This document shows, piece after piece, positions 17,514 to 27,319 of a DNA stretch of 64,000 nucleotides. Location of the stretch: positions 43,721 to 107,720 of the forward strand of contig JAGBDR010000009.1 in NCBI GenBank assembly GCA_017937385.1, given 5' to 3'. Within the stretch, counting starts at the first letter, position 1. Each line of letters begins with the position of its first letter. The notes below the pieces were generated by a model. The model was not told where the DNA came from, ran no database searches, and saw nothing but the letters and a program-made list of their open reading frames with translations. Made by a program: the position numbers and the translations under genes. The DNA comes from Parabacteroides sp. GTDB taxonomy: Bacteria > Bacteroidota > Bacteroidia > Bacteroidales > Tannerellaceae.

Positions 17514-17684
17514 ATGCGTGGAAGTAAAATTGATACGATATTGACCTGGTTATTCATGGTTTTGGCGATAGCGGCAGTAATCTGTTACTTTGCTTTTCCT
17601 GAAAACCGGTTGCCGTTCCTATATTGCGGCGGTGCAGCGATCTGTTTCCGCTTGGTTCAATATCTGGTGAGATTCATACATTAA
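17514..17684 (+). CDS. small membrane protein in the kor operon
   Basis: A 56-residue frame between korA and korB, starting MRGSKIDTILTWLFMVLAIA. It has two hydrophobic helices (about residues 9-28 and 34-50) separated by FPENRLP. It begins 10 bases after korA, and its base composition is like its neighbours. I know no function; its place inside the operon suggests co-expression, perhaps membrane docking of the soluble oxidoreductase, which is a guess. Confidence 0.7.
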   Translation: MRGSKIDTILTWLFMVLAIAAVICYFAFPENRLPFLYCGGAAICFRLVQYLVRFIH

Positions 17685-17775
17685 TAATATGCCGATAACA
17701 ACAGGAAGGAATCATTCATTGCGACTTTCCGCCATTGGCAAATTATCTCATTAACGCATTGAAAAATTATTCTTT

Positions 17776-18540
17776 ATGGAAGTCAACGAAATAATAAAAC
17801 CGGAGAACCTGGTATACGAAAAGCCCAGGTTGATGAATGAAAATCCCATGCACTACTGTCCCGGTTGCAGCCACGGCGTGATACACAAGCTGATTGCCGA
17901 AGTGATCGCCGAGATGGGCATGGAGGATAAAACAATCGGTATCTCTCCTGTCGGATGTGCCGTATTTGCCTATAATTACATCGACATCGACTGGATCGAA
18001 GCGGCTCACGGACGTGCACCGGCTATCGCGACAGCCGTCAAACGGCTGAATCCGGACAAGATGGTATTCACTTATCAAGGCGACGGCGACCTGGCCGCCA
18101 TCGGTACAGCCGAAACCATCCATGCCGCCAACCGGGGAGAAAACATCGTAATCGTATTTGTCAACAACGCCATCTATGGCATGACAGGCGGACAGATGGC
18201 CCCTACTACACTGGAAGGTATGCCGACGGCAACCTGCCCGTACGGACGTAACATCGCCCTGAACGGTTATCCGTTGAAGATCGGCGATCTACTTGCCCAA
18301 CTGGAAGGAACCTGCCTGGTTACCCGCCAGAGCGTACAGACTGCCGCAGCCGTCCGCAAAGCGAAGAAGATGCTTCGCAAAGCATTCGAAAATTCAATGG
18401 CTGGCAAAGGTACTTCGATTGTCGAATTTGTTTCCACCTGTTCATCCGGTTGGAAAATGACACCAGAGAAGGCAAACAAATGGATGGAAGAGAACATGTT
18501 CCCGTTCTATCCGTTAGGAGATCTCAAGAATAAAGAATAA
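17776..18540 (+). CDS. korB: 2-oxoacid:ferredoxin oxidoreductase, beta (TPP) subunit
   Basis: The thiamine-pyrophosphate subunit, 254 residues. The CPGC motif (HYCPGCSHGVIHKL) and the TPP-binding GDGDLAAIG followed by the NNAIYGMTGGQ stretch are clear. It works with the alpha, gamma and delta subunits of this operon. A 91-base gap separates it from the small membrane ORF, and 17 bases separate it from the gamma subunit. Confidence 0.94.
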   Translation: MEVNEIIKPENLVYEKPRLMNENPMHYCPGCSHGVIHKLIAEVIAEMGMEDKTIGISPVGCAVFAYNYIDIDWIEAAHGRAPAIATAVKRLNPDKMVFTYQGDGDLAAIGTAETIHAANRGENIVIVFVNNAIYGMTGGQMAPTTLEGMPTATCPYGRNIALNGYPLKIGDLLAQLEGTCLVTRQSVQTAAAVRKAKKMLRKAFENSMAGKGTSIVEFVSTCSSGWKMTPEKANKWMEENMFPFYPLGDLKNKE

Positions 18541-18557
18541 TCATCACATTATCAACA

Positions 18558-19109
18558 ATGAAACAAGAAATTATAATAGCCGGTTTCGGTGGACAAGGGG
18601 TTTTGTCGATGGGTAAGATTCTGGCCTATTCCGGCCTGATGGAAGGGAAAGAAGTCAGCTGGATGCCTTCTTACGGTCCCGAACAACGAGGAGGTACGGC
18701 CAACGTAACCGTTATCCTGAGTGACGACCGCATCAGTTCTCCCGTACTGAACGAATATGATATTGCCATCATCCTGAACCAACCTTCGATGGACAAGTTT
18801 GAGGACAAGGTGAAAAAAGGAGGTATCATCATTTATGACGGATATGGAATCCATACGCCGGTGAAACGGACCGACGTCAAGGTATATCGCGTGGACGCCA
18901 TGGACGCCGCCACTGAAATGAAGAACGAAAAAGCGTTCAATATGTTGATCCTCGGCGGACTACTGAAAATCGTCCCGATGGTGAAACTGGAAAACGTACT
19001 GTTAGGCCTGAAGAAATCTCTGCCCGAACGCCACCACAAGCTCATCCCGATGAATGAGGCGGCCATCAAAAAGGGTATGGAGATCATAACCCCTATGCAA
19101 ATAGGATAA
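18558..19109 (+). CDS. korC: 2-oxoacid:ferredoxin oxidoreductase, gamma subunit
   Basis: A 183-residue gamma subunit with the N-terminal GFGGQGVLSMGKILAYSGL block and the SYGPEQRGGTANVTV stretch that define the family. It is the last gene of the operon and is followed by a strong hairpin. Confidence 0.93.
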   Translation: MKQEIIIAGFGGQGVLSMGKILAYSGLMEGKEVSWMPSYGPEQRGGTANVTVILSDDRISSPVLNEYDIAIILNQPSMDKFEDKVKKGGIIIYDGYGIHTPVKRTDVKVYRVDAMDAATEMKNEKAFNMLILGGLLKIVPMVKLENVLLGLKKSLPERHHKLIPMNEAAIKKGMEIITPMQIG

Positions 19110-19123
19110 GGTGCCAAGAGCAT

Positions 19124-19182
19124 GTGCCAATATGCCAATTGAAGAATGTGCCCGCAACATTCATTAATTGGCATATTGGCAC
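19124..19182. terminator. 17-bp perfect hairpin after korC
   Basis: GTGCCAATATGCCAATT (19124-19140) pairs exactly with AATTGGCATATTGGCAC (19166-19182). The loop itself carries GAATG/CATTC. Further TTGGCACATT repeats follow to 19200. No long T-run follows. Confidence 0.65.
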
Positions 19183-19206
19183 ATTGGCTTATTGGCACAT
19201 TATTAT

Positions 19207-19214
19207 TATCTTTG
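19207..19214 (+). promoter_or_regulatory. -7 box TATCTTTG next to the porin start
   Basis: An exact TAnnTTTG match only 6 bases before the ATG at 19221. If used, the transcript would have almost no leader. Confidence 0.4.
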
Positions 19215-19220
19215 CCCCCC

Positions 19221-21332
19221 ATGAAGCATAGCTTATACATATTATTACTCTTGATAATATCCGTTTCGGCTCTGCATGCGCAACGCCGACCGGGTGGAGA
19301 CCGGAAAGGATTCTCACTCGGAAACCTATCCAAAGCCAAGCAGGAGGTTCCCGACAGCCTACTGATTCCTGACAGTACAGCAACGAACAACAGACGTATC
19401 ACGGCCTACCGGCTCACACCGTTGTTGGGTGAACCTTACATTACGCCATTGGACACGCATAAACTGAATTTCGCCAACAGCACGCTTGTGGAATCCCAAT
19501 CGCTGGCAGTCGGCTACTTAGCCAATACGGGAGCACCCGCACAAAGCCGCATCTTCTCCGAACGCAAGGAACCGCGGGATTTCCTGTTTGCCGATGCGCA
19601 CGACTATTATATCACAGATCCCCGGAACGCACAGTTTTACAATACAAAAGTCCCTTATACAAATGTGATGTACACGACTATGGGGGGAAACGAAAGCAAA
19701 AACGAACAACTGAAAGGCACGTTGACCATGAACTTCGGCCCGAAGATCAACGTCGGTGGCGATCTGGATTATATCTACAGCCGCGGATATTACAAGAATA
19801 ACGGCAACAAACTGTTAAGCTACCGCCTTTTCGGCAGCTACAAGTCTGACCGTTACGAAGCGTATGCTTACCTGAGCAACTTCAATTTCCTCTACTACGA
19901 AAACGGGGGATTGGCCAACGACTCGGTAATTACCCACCCGGACCAGTACTTTGCCGGCGAAAGGAACCAGGACGACACGAAAGCGTTCGACACACGCTAT
20001 CCGATCAAGGCGTGGAACCGTGTACGGGGCAAACAGTATTTCCTGAGCCACCATTACAACCTCGGATTCGAACGCGAATTGGGAGGAGAAGTGGACACGT
20101 TGGGAAACCCCACGAAGCTATTTGTTCCCGTTTCCAGCATCATCCACACGCTGGAGTATCAGGACAACCGCCGCCGTTTCCACTCGGAAGCGGACAAAAA
20201 CCTGAACGAATGCTACCTGACTCCGGATGGGAACCCGCGCGTATTCGGCCTGGAAAACGGTTCGCGTGTCGACGACCGCACTTCCTATTGGAACCTGCGC
20301 AACACCTTCGGGCTTTCTCTCCGCGAAGGTTTTCAGGACTGGGCCAAGTTTGGCATCACAGCCTTTGCGACTTTCGACAAACGCCGATTCCAGTTGCCGG
20401 CCCTGATAGCCGGGCTTTCTTACGATCCCGAATATGGAAGCGGGTTAAACGCCTCTCCCTCCACGATCGAATTTCCGGTTGCGCAAATATACGACGAATT
20501 TTCAACGTATATCGGAGCCGAAATCTCCAAACGACAAGGGAACATCCTGACCTATAATGCCCGTGGAGAACTGTGCGTAGTAGGTGACGATCTCGGGGAA
20601 TTCCGGGCGACAGGAAACCTGCAGACCAAGTTCAAGTTATTCAAGAAAGACGCGACGATCAGCGCGGAAGGGTACATCAAGAATGTCACCCCCTCTTTCT
20701 ATATGCGCCATTTCCATTCCCGCTATTTCTGGTGGGACAACCGGAATATGAACATGATCCAGCAAATCTATGCCGGAGCCAAGATCGACCTGGAATCCAC
20801 ACGGACACAATTGTCTGCCGGGATTGAAAGCATACAGAACTATGTATTCTTCAACCAAAAAGGAATGCCGGAACAGAAAAACGGAAACTTGCAGGTGATA
20901 AACGCCCGCATCAGGCAGGATGTCATGTACCGCGCTTTCGGATGGGAAAACGAAGTGGCCTATCAGTTGAGCAGCGACAAAAGCGTACTGCCTTTGCCCC
21001 AGATCAGCCTGTACACCAATATGTACCTGCAATTTAAGGTAGCCAAAGTATTGACCATGCAGTTGGGAGCCAATATGTACTATCACACGTCTTACTACGC
21101 CCCTTATTACGAACCGGCGACACAGCAGTTCCAGGTGCAGGATGAAGTGAAAGTCGGCAATTATCCGCTTATCAATGCCTATGTTAATTTCCATCTGAAA
21201 CAGGCACGATTCTTTGTAATGGGCTACAACTTAGGTTCCAAGTTCGTCAATCCGAACTATTTTTCACTGGCGCATTATCCACTGGACCCGTTCGTCCTGA
21301 AAATGGGTGTGGCTGTCACATTCAACAACTGA
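19221..21332 (+). CDS. putative porin (Porin_10-like outer-membrane protein)
   Basis: A 703-residue exported protein. The ATG at 19221 gives a clean signal peptide (MKHSLYILLLLIISVSALHA, cleavage before QRRPGG); the frame is open further upstream, but that part lies inside the korC hairpin. Aromatic-rich alternating strands (FGSYKSDRYEAYAYLSNF, IYAGAKIDLESTRTQLSAGI, MQLGANMYYHTSYYAPYY) run to the end of the protein, which finishes LKMGVAVTFNN. It matches the Bacteroidota putative porin family in size and layout. Substrate is unknown. The next gene starts 4 bases later. Confidence 0.75.
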   Translation: MKHSLYILLLLIISVSALHAQRRPGGDRKGFSLGNLSKAKQEVPDSLLIPDSTATNNRRITAYRLTPLLGEPYITPLDTHKLNFANSTLVESQSLAVGYLANTGAPAQSRIFSERKEPRDFLFADAHDYYITDPRNAQFYNTKVPYTNVMYTTMGGNESKNEQLKGTLTMNFGPKINVGGDLDYIYSRGYYKNNGNKLLSYRLFGSYKSDRYEAYAYLSNFNFLYYENGGLANDSVITHPDQYFAGERNQDDTKAFDTRYPIKAWNRVRGKQYFLSHHYNLGFERELGGEVDTLGNPTKLFVPVSSIIHTLEYQDNRRRFHSEADKNLNECYLTPDGNPRVFGLENGSRVDDRTSYWNLRNTFGLSLREGFQDWAKFGITAFATFDKRRFQLPALIAGLSYDPEYGSGLNASPSTIEFPVAQIYDEFSTYIGAEISKRQGNILTYNARGELCVVGDDLGEFRATGNLQTKFKLFKKDATISAEGYIKNVTPSFYMRHFHSRYFWWDNRNMNMIQQIYAGAKIDLESTRTQLSAGIESIQNYVFFNQKGMPEQKNGNLQVINARIRQDVMYRAFGWENEVAYQLSSDKSVLPLPQISLYTNMYLQFKVAKVLTMQLGANMYYHTSYYAPYYEPATQQFQVQDEVKVGNYPLINAYVNFHLKQARFFVMGYNLGSKFVNPNYFSLAHYPLDPFVLKMGVAVTFNN

Positions 21333-21336
21333 TTGC

Positions 21337-22173
21337 ATGAAATCGAGGAAACTGATAAGAGTCTACGCCGGCTTATTGACAATCACCGTTGCCACCATGC
21401 TTATGCTGTGGCGCCTGAAAAACCGGCCAAAGACAGGGATGCTCCCACGCGACTATCCGGAGATCCGGGAAGAGGGCGTCCTGCGGTTAGTGACCGAATA
21501 CAACCAGTCGGGTTATTACGTGACAGGCGACACGATAGCCGGTTTCCAATACGAACTGAGCCAAGCCATCTCCCAACTGTCAGGCCTGGAGGTACAGATG
21601 CTTCTGGAAATGAGCCTGGCCGAAAGTTTCGATATGCTCGAAGAAGGGAAATGCGATATCATCGCACGTAACATCCCTATCACCAGCGAAATCAAAGAAC
21701 AATACCGGTTCACCGAACCGATCGTTCTCGACAAACAAGTCCTGATACAACGGACGGAGAAAGCCAACAACGGGCTTAAACCCATCCGCAACCAACTCGA
21801 TCTGGCAGGCAAGACGCTCTATATACCGAAAGATTCCCCGGCCCAACTCCGGCTCCAGAATTTAGGACATGAGATCGGCGATACGATCTACGTGATCGAA
21901 GACGAACTCTATTCCGGAGAGCAGCTCGCCATCCTGGTAGCCAAAGGAGATATCGATTATGCCGTCTGCGACCAGCAGACAGCCGTCCTTTCCCAAAAAC
22001 AACTCCCGGAAATCGACATCCAGACAGACATAAGCTTCACGCAACTCCAATCCTGGGCAGTCCGCAAAGACTCCCCGATCCTTCTCGACAGCCTGAACAA
22101 CTGGCTGAACCGGATACGCAAGAACGGTACATTCGACAAAATATACAGAAAATACTACCGGCAGCATCATTAA
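21337..22173 (+). CDS. family 3 extracellular solute-binding protein, membrane-anchored
   Basis: A 278-residue protein with one N-terminal hydrophobic segment (YAGLLTITVATMLMLW) and a periplasmic SBP_bac_3 domain (EEGVLRLVTEYNQSGYY, then GFQYELSQAISQLSGLEVQM, ending NGTFDKIYRKYY). The domain resembles the N-terminal half of MltF-type lytic enzymes, but no lytic domain follows. No ABC transporter genes are adjacent, so it may be a sensor or accessory rather than part of an importer. ATG 21337 is preferred over an in-frame start at 21307 inside the porin gene. Confidence 0.8.
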   Translation: MKSRKLIRVYAGLLTITVATMLMLWRLKNRPKTGMLPRDYPEIREEGVLRLVTEYNQSGYYVTGDTIAGFQYELSQAISQLSGLEVQMLLEMSLAESFDMLEEGKCDIIARNIPITSEIKEQYRFTEPIVLDKQVLIQRTEKANNGLKPIRNQLDLAGKTLYIPKDSPAQLRLQNLGHEIGDTIYVIEDELYSGEQLAILVAKGDIDYAVCDQQTAVLSQKQLPEIDIQTDISFTQLQSWAVRKDSPILLDSLNNWLNRIRKNGTFDKIYRKYYRQHH

Positions 22174-22241
22174 ATCCCGAAAAAACAACACTTTTAAAAG
22201 AAGAGCGGCATTCTATGTACTGAATATTGCTAAATATTATC

Positions 22242-22249
22242 TACCTTTA
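22242..22249 (+). promoter_or_regulatory. near-consensus -7 box (TACCTTTA) for the helicase
   Basis: One mismatch to TAnnTTTG, 21 bases before the ATG at 22271. Confidence 0.3.
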
Positions 22250-22270
22250 CGGAGTATTTAATGATGAAAA

Positions 22271-23551
22271 ATGAGATTTGACGAATTGGACTTAGAGGAG
22301 GCTGTATTGGATGGCCTCGACGCAATGAATTTTCGGGAGGCCACTCCGGTACAGGAGCGAACCATTCCGGTTATCCTGGAAGGGAAAGACATTATCGCCT
22401 GTGCACAGACCGGTACAGGAAAAACAGCAGCCTATGTGTTGCCGGTGATCAATGAACTGAGCAAAGGATTGCATCCGGACAACGCGATCAATGCCGTTAT
22501 CATGGCACCCACGCGCGAACTGGCACAACAGATCGACCAGCAAATCGAGGGATTCACCTATTTTGTCCCGGTTTCCGCTGTCGCTGTCTACGGGGGTACG
22601 GATGGTATTACTTGGGAACAGCAAAAGCGTGGAATGGAAATGGGAGCCGACATTGTAATCGCAACCCCCGGACGTCTGTTATCACATATCAAGTTGGGAT
22701 CTGTTGACCTGTCGCAGGTTTCCTTTTTCGTCCTGGACGAAGCGGACCGGATGCTCGACATGGGATTTTATGATGACATCATGCAGGTCTACAAACTATT
22801 ACCGAAGACTTGCCAGACCATCATGTTCTCCGCCACAATGCCCCCCAAGATCCGGACACTGGCCCAAACGATCCTGAAAAATCCGGAAGAAGTCAAGATC
22901 GCCATCTCCCGTCCACCCGAAACCATCATGCAAACGGCCTATGTCTGCCACGACATGCAGAAATTGCGCATACTGGAAGACCTGTTCGCACAGAGCCGCC
23001 CGCAACGTGTCATCATTTTTTCATCCTCAAAAATGAAAGTCAAAGAGTTATCTTCCACTCTCAAGCGGATGAAGTTCAACGTCGCAGCCATGCACTCGGA
23101 CCTCGAGCAGGCACAGCGTGAAGAGGTGATGAAAGAATTCAAGAACGGCCATATCGACATCCTCGTTGCCACCGATGTCGTCTCACGTGGTATTGACATC
23201 AACGACATCAAGCTGGTAGTCAATTTCGACATACCTCACGACCCGGAAGACTACGTGCACCGCATCGGCCGTACCGCCCGTGGAACAAACGGTGAAGGAT
23301 TGGCCATTACTTTCATTTCAACCGAAGAACAATTCCAATTCAAACGGATCGAAGAATTTCTGGACAAGGAGGTCTATAAAATACCGGTCGATCCCAAATT
23401 CGGTGAAACCCCTTTATATGAACCTGAAAAATATGCCAACGTGCGCCGTGGCAGAGGACGTCCCCGCAAAGACAGCGGAAAAGGGACAACCAACCGGCCG
23501 GCCGGTAACAACGGCCAACGCCGCAGAGGAAGACCAAGAAAGGATGCCTAA
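22271..23551 (+). CDS. DEAD-box ATP-dependent RNA helicase
   Basis: A 426-residue RNA helicase of the RhlE/CsdA-like type. The motifs are in order: Q motif region, AQTGTGKT (I), PTRELAQQ (Ia), VIATPGRL (Ib), DEAD in VLDEADRMLDMG (II), FSATMP (III), VATDVVSRGIDI (V) and HRIGRTAR (VI). A short basic tail RRGRGRPRKDSGKG...RRRGRPRKDA has two AT-hook-like GRP repeats that could bind nucleic acid. Roles in cold adaptation or ribosome assembly are usual for the family. Confidence 0.93.
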   Translation: MRFDELDLEEAVLDGLDAMNFREATPVQERTIPVILEGKDIIACAQTGTGKTAAYVLPVINELSKGLHPDNAINAVIMAPTRELAQQIDQQIEGFTYFVPVSAVAVYGGTDGITWEQQKRGMEMGADIVIATPGRLLSHIKLGSVDLSQVSFFVLDEADRMLDMGFYDDIMQVYKLLPKTCQTIMFSATMPPKIRTLAQTILKNPEEVKIAISRPPETIMQTAYVCHDMQKLRILEDLFAQSRPQRVIIFSSSKMKVKELSSTLKRMKFNVAAMHSDLEQAQREEVMKEFKNGHIDILVATDVVSRGIDINDIKLVVNFDIPHDPEDYVHRIGRTARGTNGEGLAITFISTEEQFQFKRIEEFLDKEVYKIPVDPKFGETPLYEPEKYANVRRGRGRPRKDSGKGTTNRPAGNNGQRRRGRPRKDA

Positions 23552-23649
23552 ACGTAAGGGTGCCAGGATGGGCATTATAAGGTTCTATGGATGGGCATTA
23601 TAAGGTTGCTTGAATAGGCATTGTAAGGACCTGTCAACAGGCATTCTAT
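23544..23649. repeat. decaying 23-bp tandem repeat
   Basis: Three units of 23 bases (23568-23590, 23591-23613, 23614-23636), a partial fourth (23637-23649) and a weak unit 23544-23567 overlapping the helicase stop share the core GGCATT(A/G)TAAGG. Units diverge progressively away from the first pair. Confidence 0.7.
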
Positions 23650-23700
23650 ATTTCCCGTGGATTTGCGACTATCATGACGACTATCCTATAAAAAAATAAA

Positions 23701-23740
23701 GAGCCGTATCAAACTTGCTTTAAGCATGATACGGCTCTTT
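23701..23740. terminator. bidirectional terminator between helicase and rho
   Basis: GAGCCGTATCA (23701-23711) pairs with TGATACGGCTC (23727-23737), flanked by an A-run on the left and TTT on the right. It suits the two convergent genes. Confidence 0.85.
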
Positions 23741-23763
23741 TCAAAATTCCATCTCTTTACTTT

Positions 23764-25797
23764 TTATCCATTCATCGAAGCCAGGAACTCCATATTGTCG
23801 AACGTTTGCTCCATACGTTTCTTGACAAATTCCATCGCCTCCATTGAATTCATATCGGCCAGATATTTGCGTAAGATCCACATACGGTTTACGGTATTCT
23901 CATCCTGCAACAAGTCGTCACGACGTGTGCTGGAAGCCGTAATATCGACAGCCGGATAAACCCGTTTGTTCGCCAGCTTACGATCCAATTGCAATTCCAT
24001 ATTACCCGTACCCTTGAATTCTTCAAAGATCACATCGTCCATCTTCGAACCGGTTTCAGTCAATGCAGTTGCCAGGATCGTCAAGCTACCGCCGTTTTCG
24101 ATGTTACGGGCAGCACCGAAGAAACGTTTCGGCTTCTGCAAAGCGTTTGCATCCACACCACCGGAGAGCACCTTTCCGGAAGCCGGCTGAACCGTATTGT
24201 AGGCACGTGCCAGACGTGTGATGGAATCCAACAGGATCACAACATCATGACCGCATTCCACCATCCGCTTAGCCTTGTTCAAGACGATTTCAGCAATCTT
24301 CACATGACGTTCAGCCGGTTCGTCGAACGTAGAAGCAATCACTTCCGCATCCACACTACGGGCCATATCGGTCACCTCTTCAGGACGTTCGTCGATCAAC
24401 AGGATAATCATATACACTTCCGGATGATTGGCAGCAATCGCATTGGCAATGTCTTTCAACAACATGGTCTTACCGGTCTTCGGCTGTGCCACGATCAGAC
24501 CGCGCTGTCCTTTACCGATCGGAGAAAACAGGTCGACGACACGCACGGCGATATTATCATATACCTTCGGAGACTTGCGGGCTGTCAGCATGAATTTTTC
24601 GTCCGGGAAAAGCGGAGTCAGATGGTCGAAAGGAACACGGTCGCGAACCTCTTCCGGCGTACGGCCATTGATCTTGTCCACCTTGACAAGCGGGAAATAT
24701 TTTTCACCTTCCTTCGGAGGCCGGATCGCACCTTCCACCACGTCGCCGGTCTTCAGACCGAACAGCTTGATTTGCGACTGCGATACATAAATATCATCCG
24801 GGGAAGTCAAGTAGTTATAATCGGAAGAACGCAGGAAACCATATCCGTCAGGCATCATTTCCAACACACCAACACCCGTCAATATGCCGTCAAACTCATA
24901 CTGTTTTTCCTGCGCATTATTATTGTTGTTATTATTATTGTTACGCTGATTGTTGTGGTTATTCTGATTGTTCTGACGGTTGTTGTTCTGACGAGGATTA
25001 TTCTGTTGGGCAGTTGCCGGTTGTTCCTCCCGCACTTTCGGTTCCGGTTTGGCTGACGTAGAAGAGAACGGGAATAGCTGGTCAAGGACCGATTTGGTAT
25101 CCGGATGACGGAATACCACCCGTTTAGATTCTCCCGACGGAGCTGGAGTCGCAGCAGCAGGTGTTTCTGCAACAACCGGTTCTTCCGCTACATAAGTAGC
25201 ATTGGAAGGGAATTCCCCATTACCAGACTCTGCCACGACAGGAGGAAGCAACGGTTTCTCTATGGTTTTATCTGTTTTCTTGACCTCTTTCTTTACATCC
25301 GGTTTTACAGCTTCTGGAACGGCAGCGGCAACAGTATCAGCAGCCGGGAGTTCGGAAACAGGGGCATTGGCTGAAACCAGTTTTTTAGGAGCAACAACCT
25401 CTTCGCTTTGCTGAACAGGAACAGTAGCCTCAGCCACTTTTTCTTTCTTGTCGATACGTATCCGCTTTTTACGTTCCGTCTTTTCCGGAGCCGCGGCAAC
25501 CGTCTCCTCTACCGGAGCATTAACAGAGGTATCGGAGGGAACGGCCTGTGTTTTGTCATCGGCTTTTACGTCATTCGAAACAGCGGCTTTTGGTTTCCGG
25601 CCTCTTTTCTTTGCGACCTTTTCTTTTTCCTTTTCAGCCTGGATACCTGCATATGAAATAGCCTGTTCGTCAAGAATTCTGTATATAAGTTCTTCTTTTC
25701 TAAGAGCACTTACTTTTTTAATACCCAGCTCTTCCGCTATACTTTGCAACTCAGGAAGGAGCTTTTCATTTAGTTCAAGAATGTTATATTTTTGCAT
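23764..25797 (-). CDS. rho: transcription termination factor Rho with long disordered insert
   Basis: A hexameric RNA-dependent ATPase that ends transcription. The protein has 677 residues, against about 420 in E. coli. An N-terminal Rho_N helical domain (residues 1-45) is followed by about 250 residues of charged, Ala/Pro/Val-rich and then Asn-rich low-complexity sequence. Next come the RNA-binding OB domain ([13 protein letters not shown]) and the ATPase core with Walker A AQPKTGKT and Walker B VVILLDS. Such inserts are known in Bacteroidota Rho; in B. thetaiotaomicron the insert promotes phase separation. The leader from the promoter at 25964-25971 is about 160 bases, long enough for autoregulation. 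Confidence 0.96.
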   Translation of the reverse strand: MQKYNILELNEKLLPELQSIAEELGIKKVSALRKEELIYRILDEQAISYAGIQAEKEKEKVAKKRGRKPKAAVSNDVKADDKTQAVPSDTSVNAPVEETVAAAPEKTERKKRIRIDKKEKVAEATVPVQQSEEVVAPKKLVSANAPVSELPAADTVAAAVPEAVKPDVKKEVKKTDKTIEKPLLPPVVAESGNGEFPSNATYVAEEPVVAETPAAATPAPSGESKRVVFRHPDTKSVLDQLFPFSSTSAKPEPKVREEQPATAQQNNPRQNNNRQNNQNNHNNQRNNNNNNNNNAQEKQYEFDGILTGVGVLEMMPDGYGFLRSSDYNYLTSPDDIYVSQSQIKLFGLKTGDVVEGAIRPPKEGEKYFPLVKVDKINGRTPEEVRDRVPFDHLTPLFPDEKFMLTARKSPKVYDNIAVRVVDLFSPIGKGQRGLIVAQPKTGKTMLLKDIANAIAANHPEVYMIILLIDERPEEVTDMARSVDAEVIASTFDEPAERHVKIAEIVLNKAKRMVECGHDVVILLDSITRLARAYNTVQPASGKVLSGGVDANALQKPKRFFGAARNIENGGSLTILATALTETGSKMDDVIFEEFKGTGNMELQLDRKLANKRVYPAVDITASSTRRDDLLQDENTVNRMWILRKYLADMNSMEAMEFVKKRMEQTFDNMEFLASMNG

Positions 25798-25963
25798 AAT
25801 GCGAAGTGAATAATAAAAATGGCGTACTATACAACCTGATAACGGCGTATGTACAACTCAATCATTGTATCTTTTATAATTTGATAATTAATAATTTCAT
25901 GTGAAAACCAGACTGTTGAGCTAATTTGAATCATTAGTAACACATCTGCGGAGTAAATCTTTG

Positions 25964-25971
25964 CAAATGTA
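25964..25971 (-). promoter_or_regulatory. -7 box TACATTTG for rho
   Basis: Minus-strand TACATTTG lies just beyond the tilS stop and about 165 bases before the rho ATG. Confidence 0.5.
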
Positions 25972-25980
25972 AGAATATTT

Positions 25981-27315
25981 TTACTTACTCCCACTCTTTA
26001 CCGGAAAAAAATTCACAACCAAGACTGTTTTAGTAGTTTTATCCAAACAAAAACGGTTATCGGGACGTTCACCAACCAACCAGATAACAGCGTCTCCACT
26101 ACATAAAAGCCAGGCCCGTTCCTTATCGAAACGGCTGAACTTATGATCCGAGAAATAATCGCTCAATTTCTTCCGCCCTTTCATACCAAAGGGGATGAAC
26201 CAATCTCCCTCTTTCCAGGTACGCAAAGTAAGCGGGAAATTCAGCTTGTCGTAATCAAAATAGGCGACATTCTTGTCTTTCCGGATATGGAAATCTTCTT
26301 GAATAACAACCTTCCTGAAAGAAAGTTCAACAGGACCGGACCAAAAGCTCTCGTCGCCCGCCAACGTATATTCGCAAGCGTCTTCTTTCACAAGAGAAGA
26401 CAGCAACAAATACCCCCGGTCCTTTACCAACCGATGTGTAGAAGAGAAAAAGATCTTGCCTGATTCTTTCGTCAGGGATAAATAAACAGTTTCCGCCACC
26501 GGACGGGTAAAGCCATAAGTTTTAAGTAACTCATATAAAATCGCATCGGGTGATGGATAACGCATCAAGGCAGCAATAGAAAGCCGGTCTCCTGGCTCAA
26601 TCACGGTGCTCCTCGCCTCCTCCACCACATGCAGATAAACTGCCTCGGCCGCCGACAGATGTTCGGCAGTACGAGCGATTGATTCTTTCACAGAAGGATT
26701 GATCTCTTCCAAAAGCGGCAGGACACGCAGACGAATAAAATTGCGCGTATAGGCATCGGAAAGGTTAGTGCTGTCGGTCACATACGTCAAATCACGTCCG
26801 GCAAGCCATTTCAAAATATCCGCACGGCTCACAGCAAGCAAAGGACGTACCACAAAGCCGTTCTTAGGACGAATCCCGCTCATGCCCCGGATACCGGTTC
26901 CACGGACCAGATTCATCAAAAGCGTCTCCACACTATCATCACGATGATGAGCCACCGCAACAGCCTGTGAACCGGTTGCAACCCGTTGTTCTTCAAACCA
27001 GCCATACCGTAACTCACGAGCTGCCATCTCAATGGAAAGATGATGGTCGGCCGCGTATTTCCGCGTATCGAAATCCGTCATCAGGAAAAGGACATGCAAC
27101 TTCCGGGCATACTCGCATACAAACTGTTCGTCACGCCGGGATTCCTCCCCGCGCAGATGAAAATTACAGTGTGCCGCAATACAGGAATAGCCCAACTCCA
27201 CCAAAAGGGAGAGTAGGGCTATTGAATCAGCTCCGCCGCTTACACCGACCAAAACCGGACGGTCTTCCGTAAGCAACCGGTATTTCTCTATATATGCACG
27301 GACAACGTCGCGCAT
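25981..27315 (-). CDS. tilS: tRNA(Ile)-lysidine synthase
   Basis: It converts C34 of the CAU-anticodon isoleucine tRNA to lysidine, so that the tRNA reads AUA. The 444-residue protein has the N-terminal PP-loop GVSGGADSIALLS, the middle substrate domain and a C-terminal TilS domain (GMKGRKKLSDYFSDHKFS). It is the last gene of a minus-strand run aspS-nif3-zinc ribbon-tilS, starting 4 bases after the zinc-ribbon gene. Confidence 0.95.
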   Translation of the reverse strand: MRDVVRAYIEKYRLLTEDRPVLVGVSGGADSIALLSLLVELGYSCIAAHCNFHLRGEESRRDEQFVCEYARKLHVLFLMTDFDTRKYAADHHLSIEMAARELRYGWFEEQRVATGSQAVAVAHHRDDSVETLLMNLVRGTGIRGMSGIRPKNGFVVRPLLAVSRADILKWLAGRDLTYVTDSTNLSDAYTRNFIRLRVLPLLEEINPSVKESIARTAEHLSAAEAVYLHVVEEARSTVIEPGDRLSIAALMRYPSPDAILYELLKTYGFTRPVAETVYLSLTKESGKIFFSSTHRLVKDRGYLLLSSLVKEDACEYTLAGDESFWSGPVELSFRKVVIQEDFHIRKDKNVAYFDYDKLNFPLTLRTWKEGDWFIPFGMKGRKKLSDYFSDHKFSRFDKERAWLLCSGDAVIWLVGERPDNRFCLDKTTKTVLVVNFFPVKSGSK

Positions 27316-27319
27316 CCGA

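Noticed and set aside
23989-25056. 355-codon plus-strand frame opposite rho
   Set aside because: It mirrors the rho codons (including the Asn tract read as Val/Ile) and has no domain.
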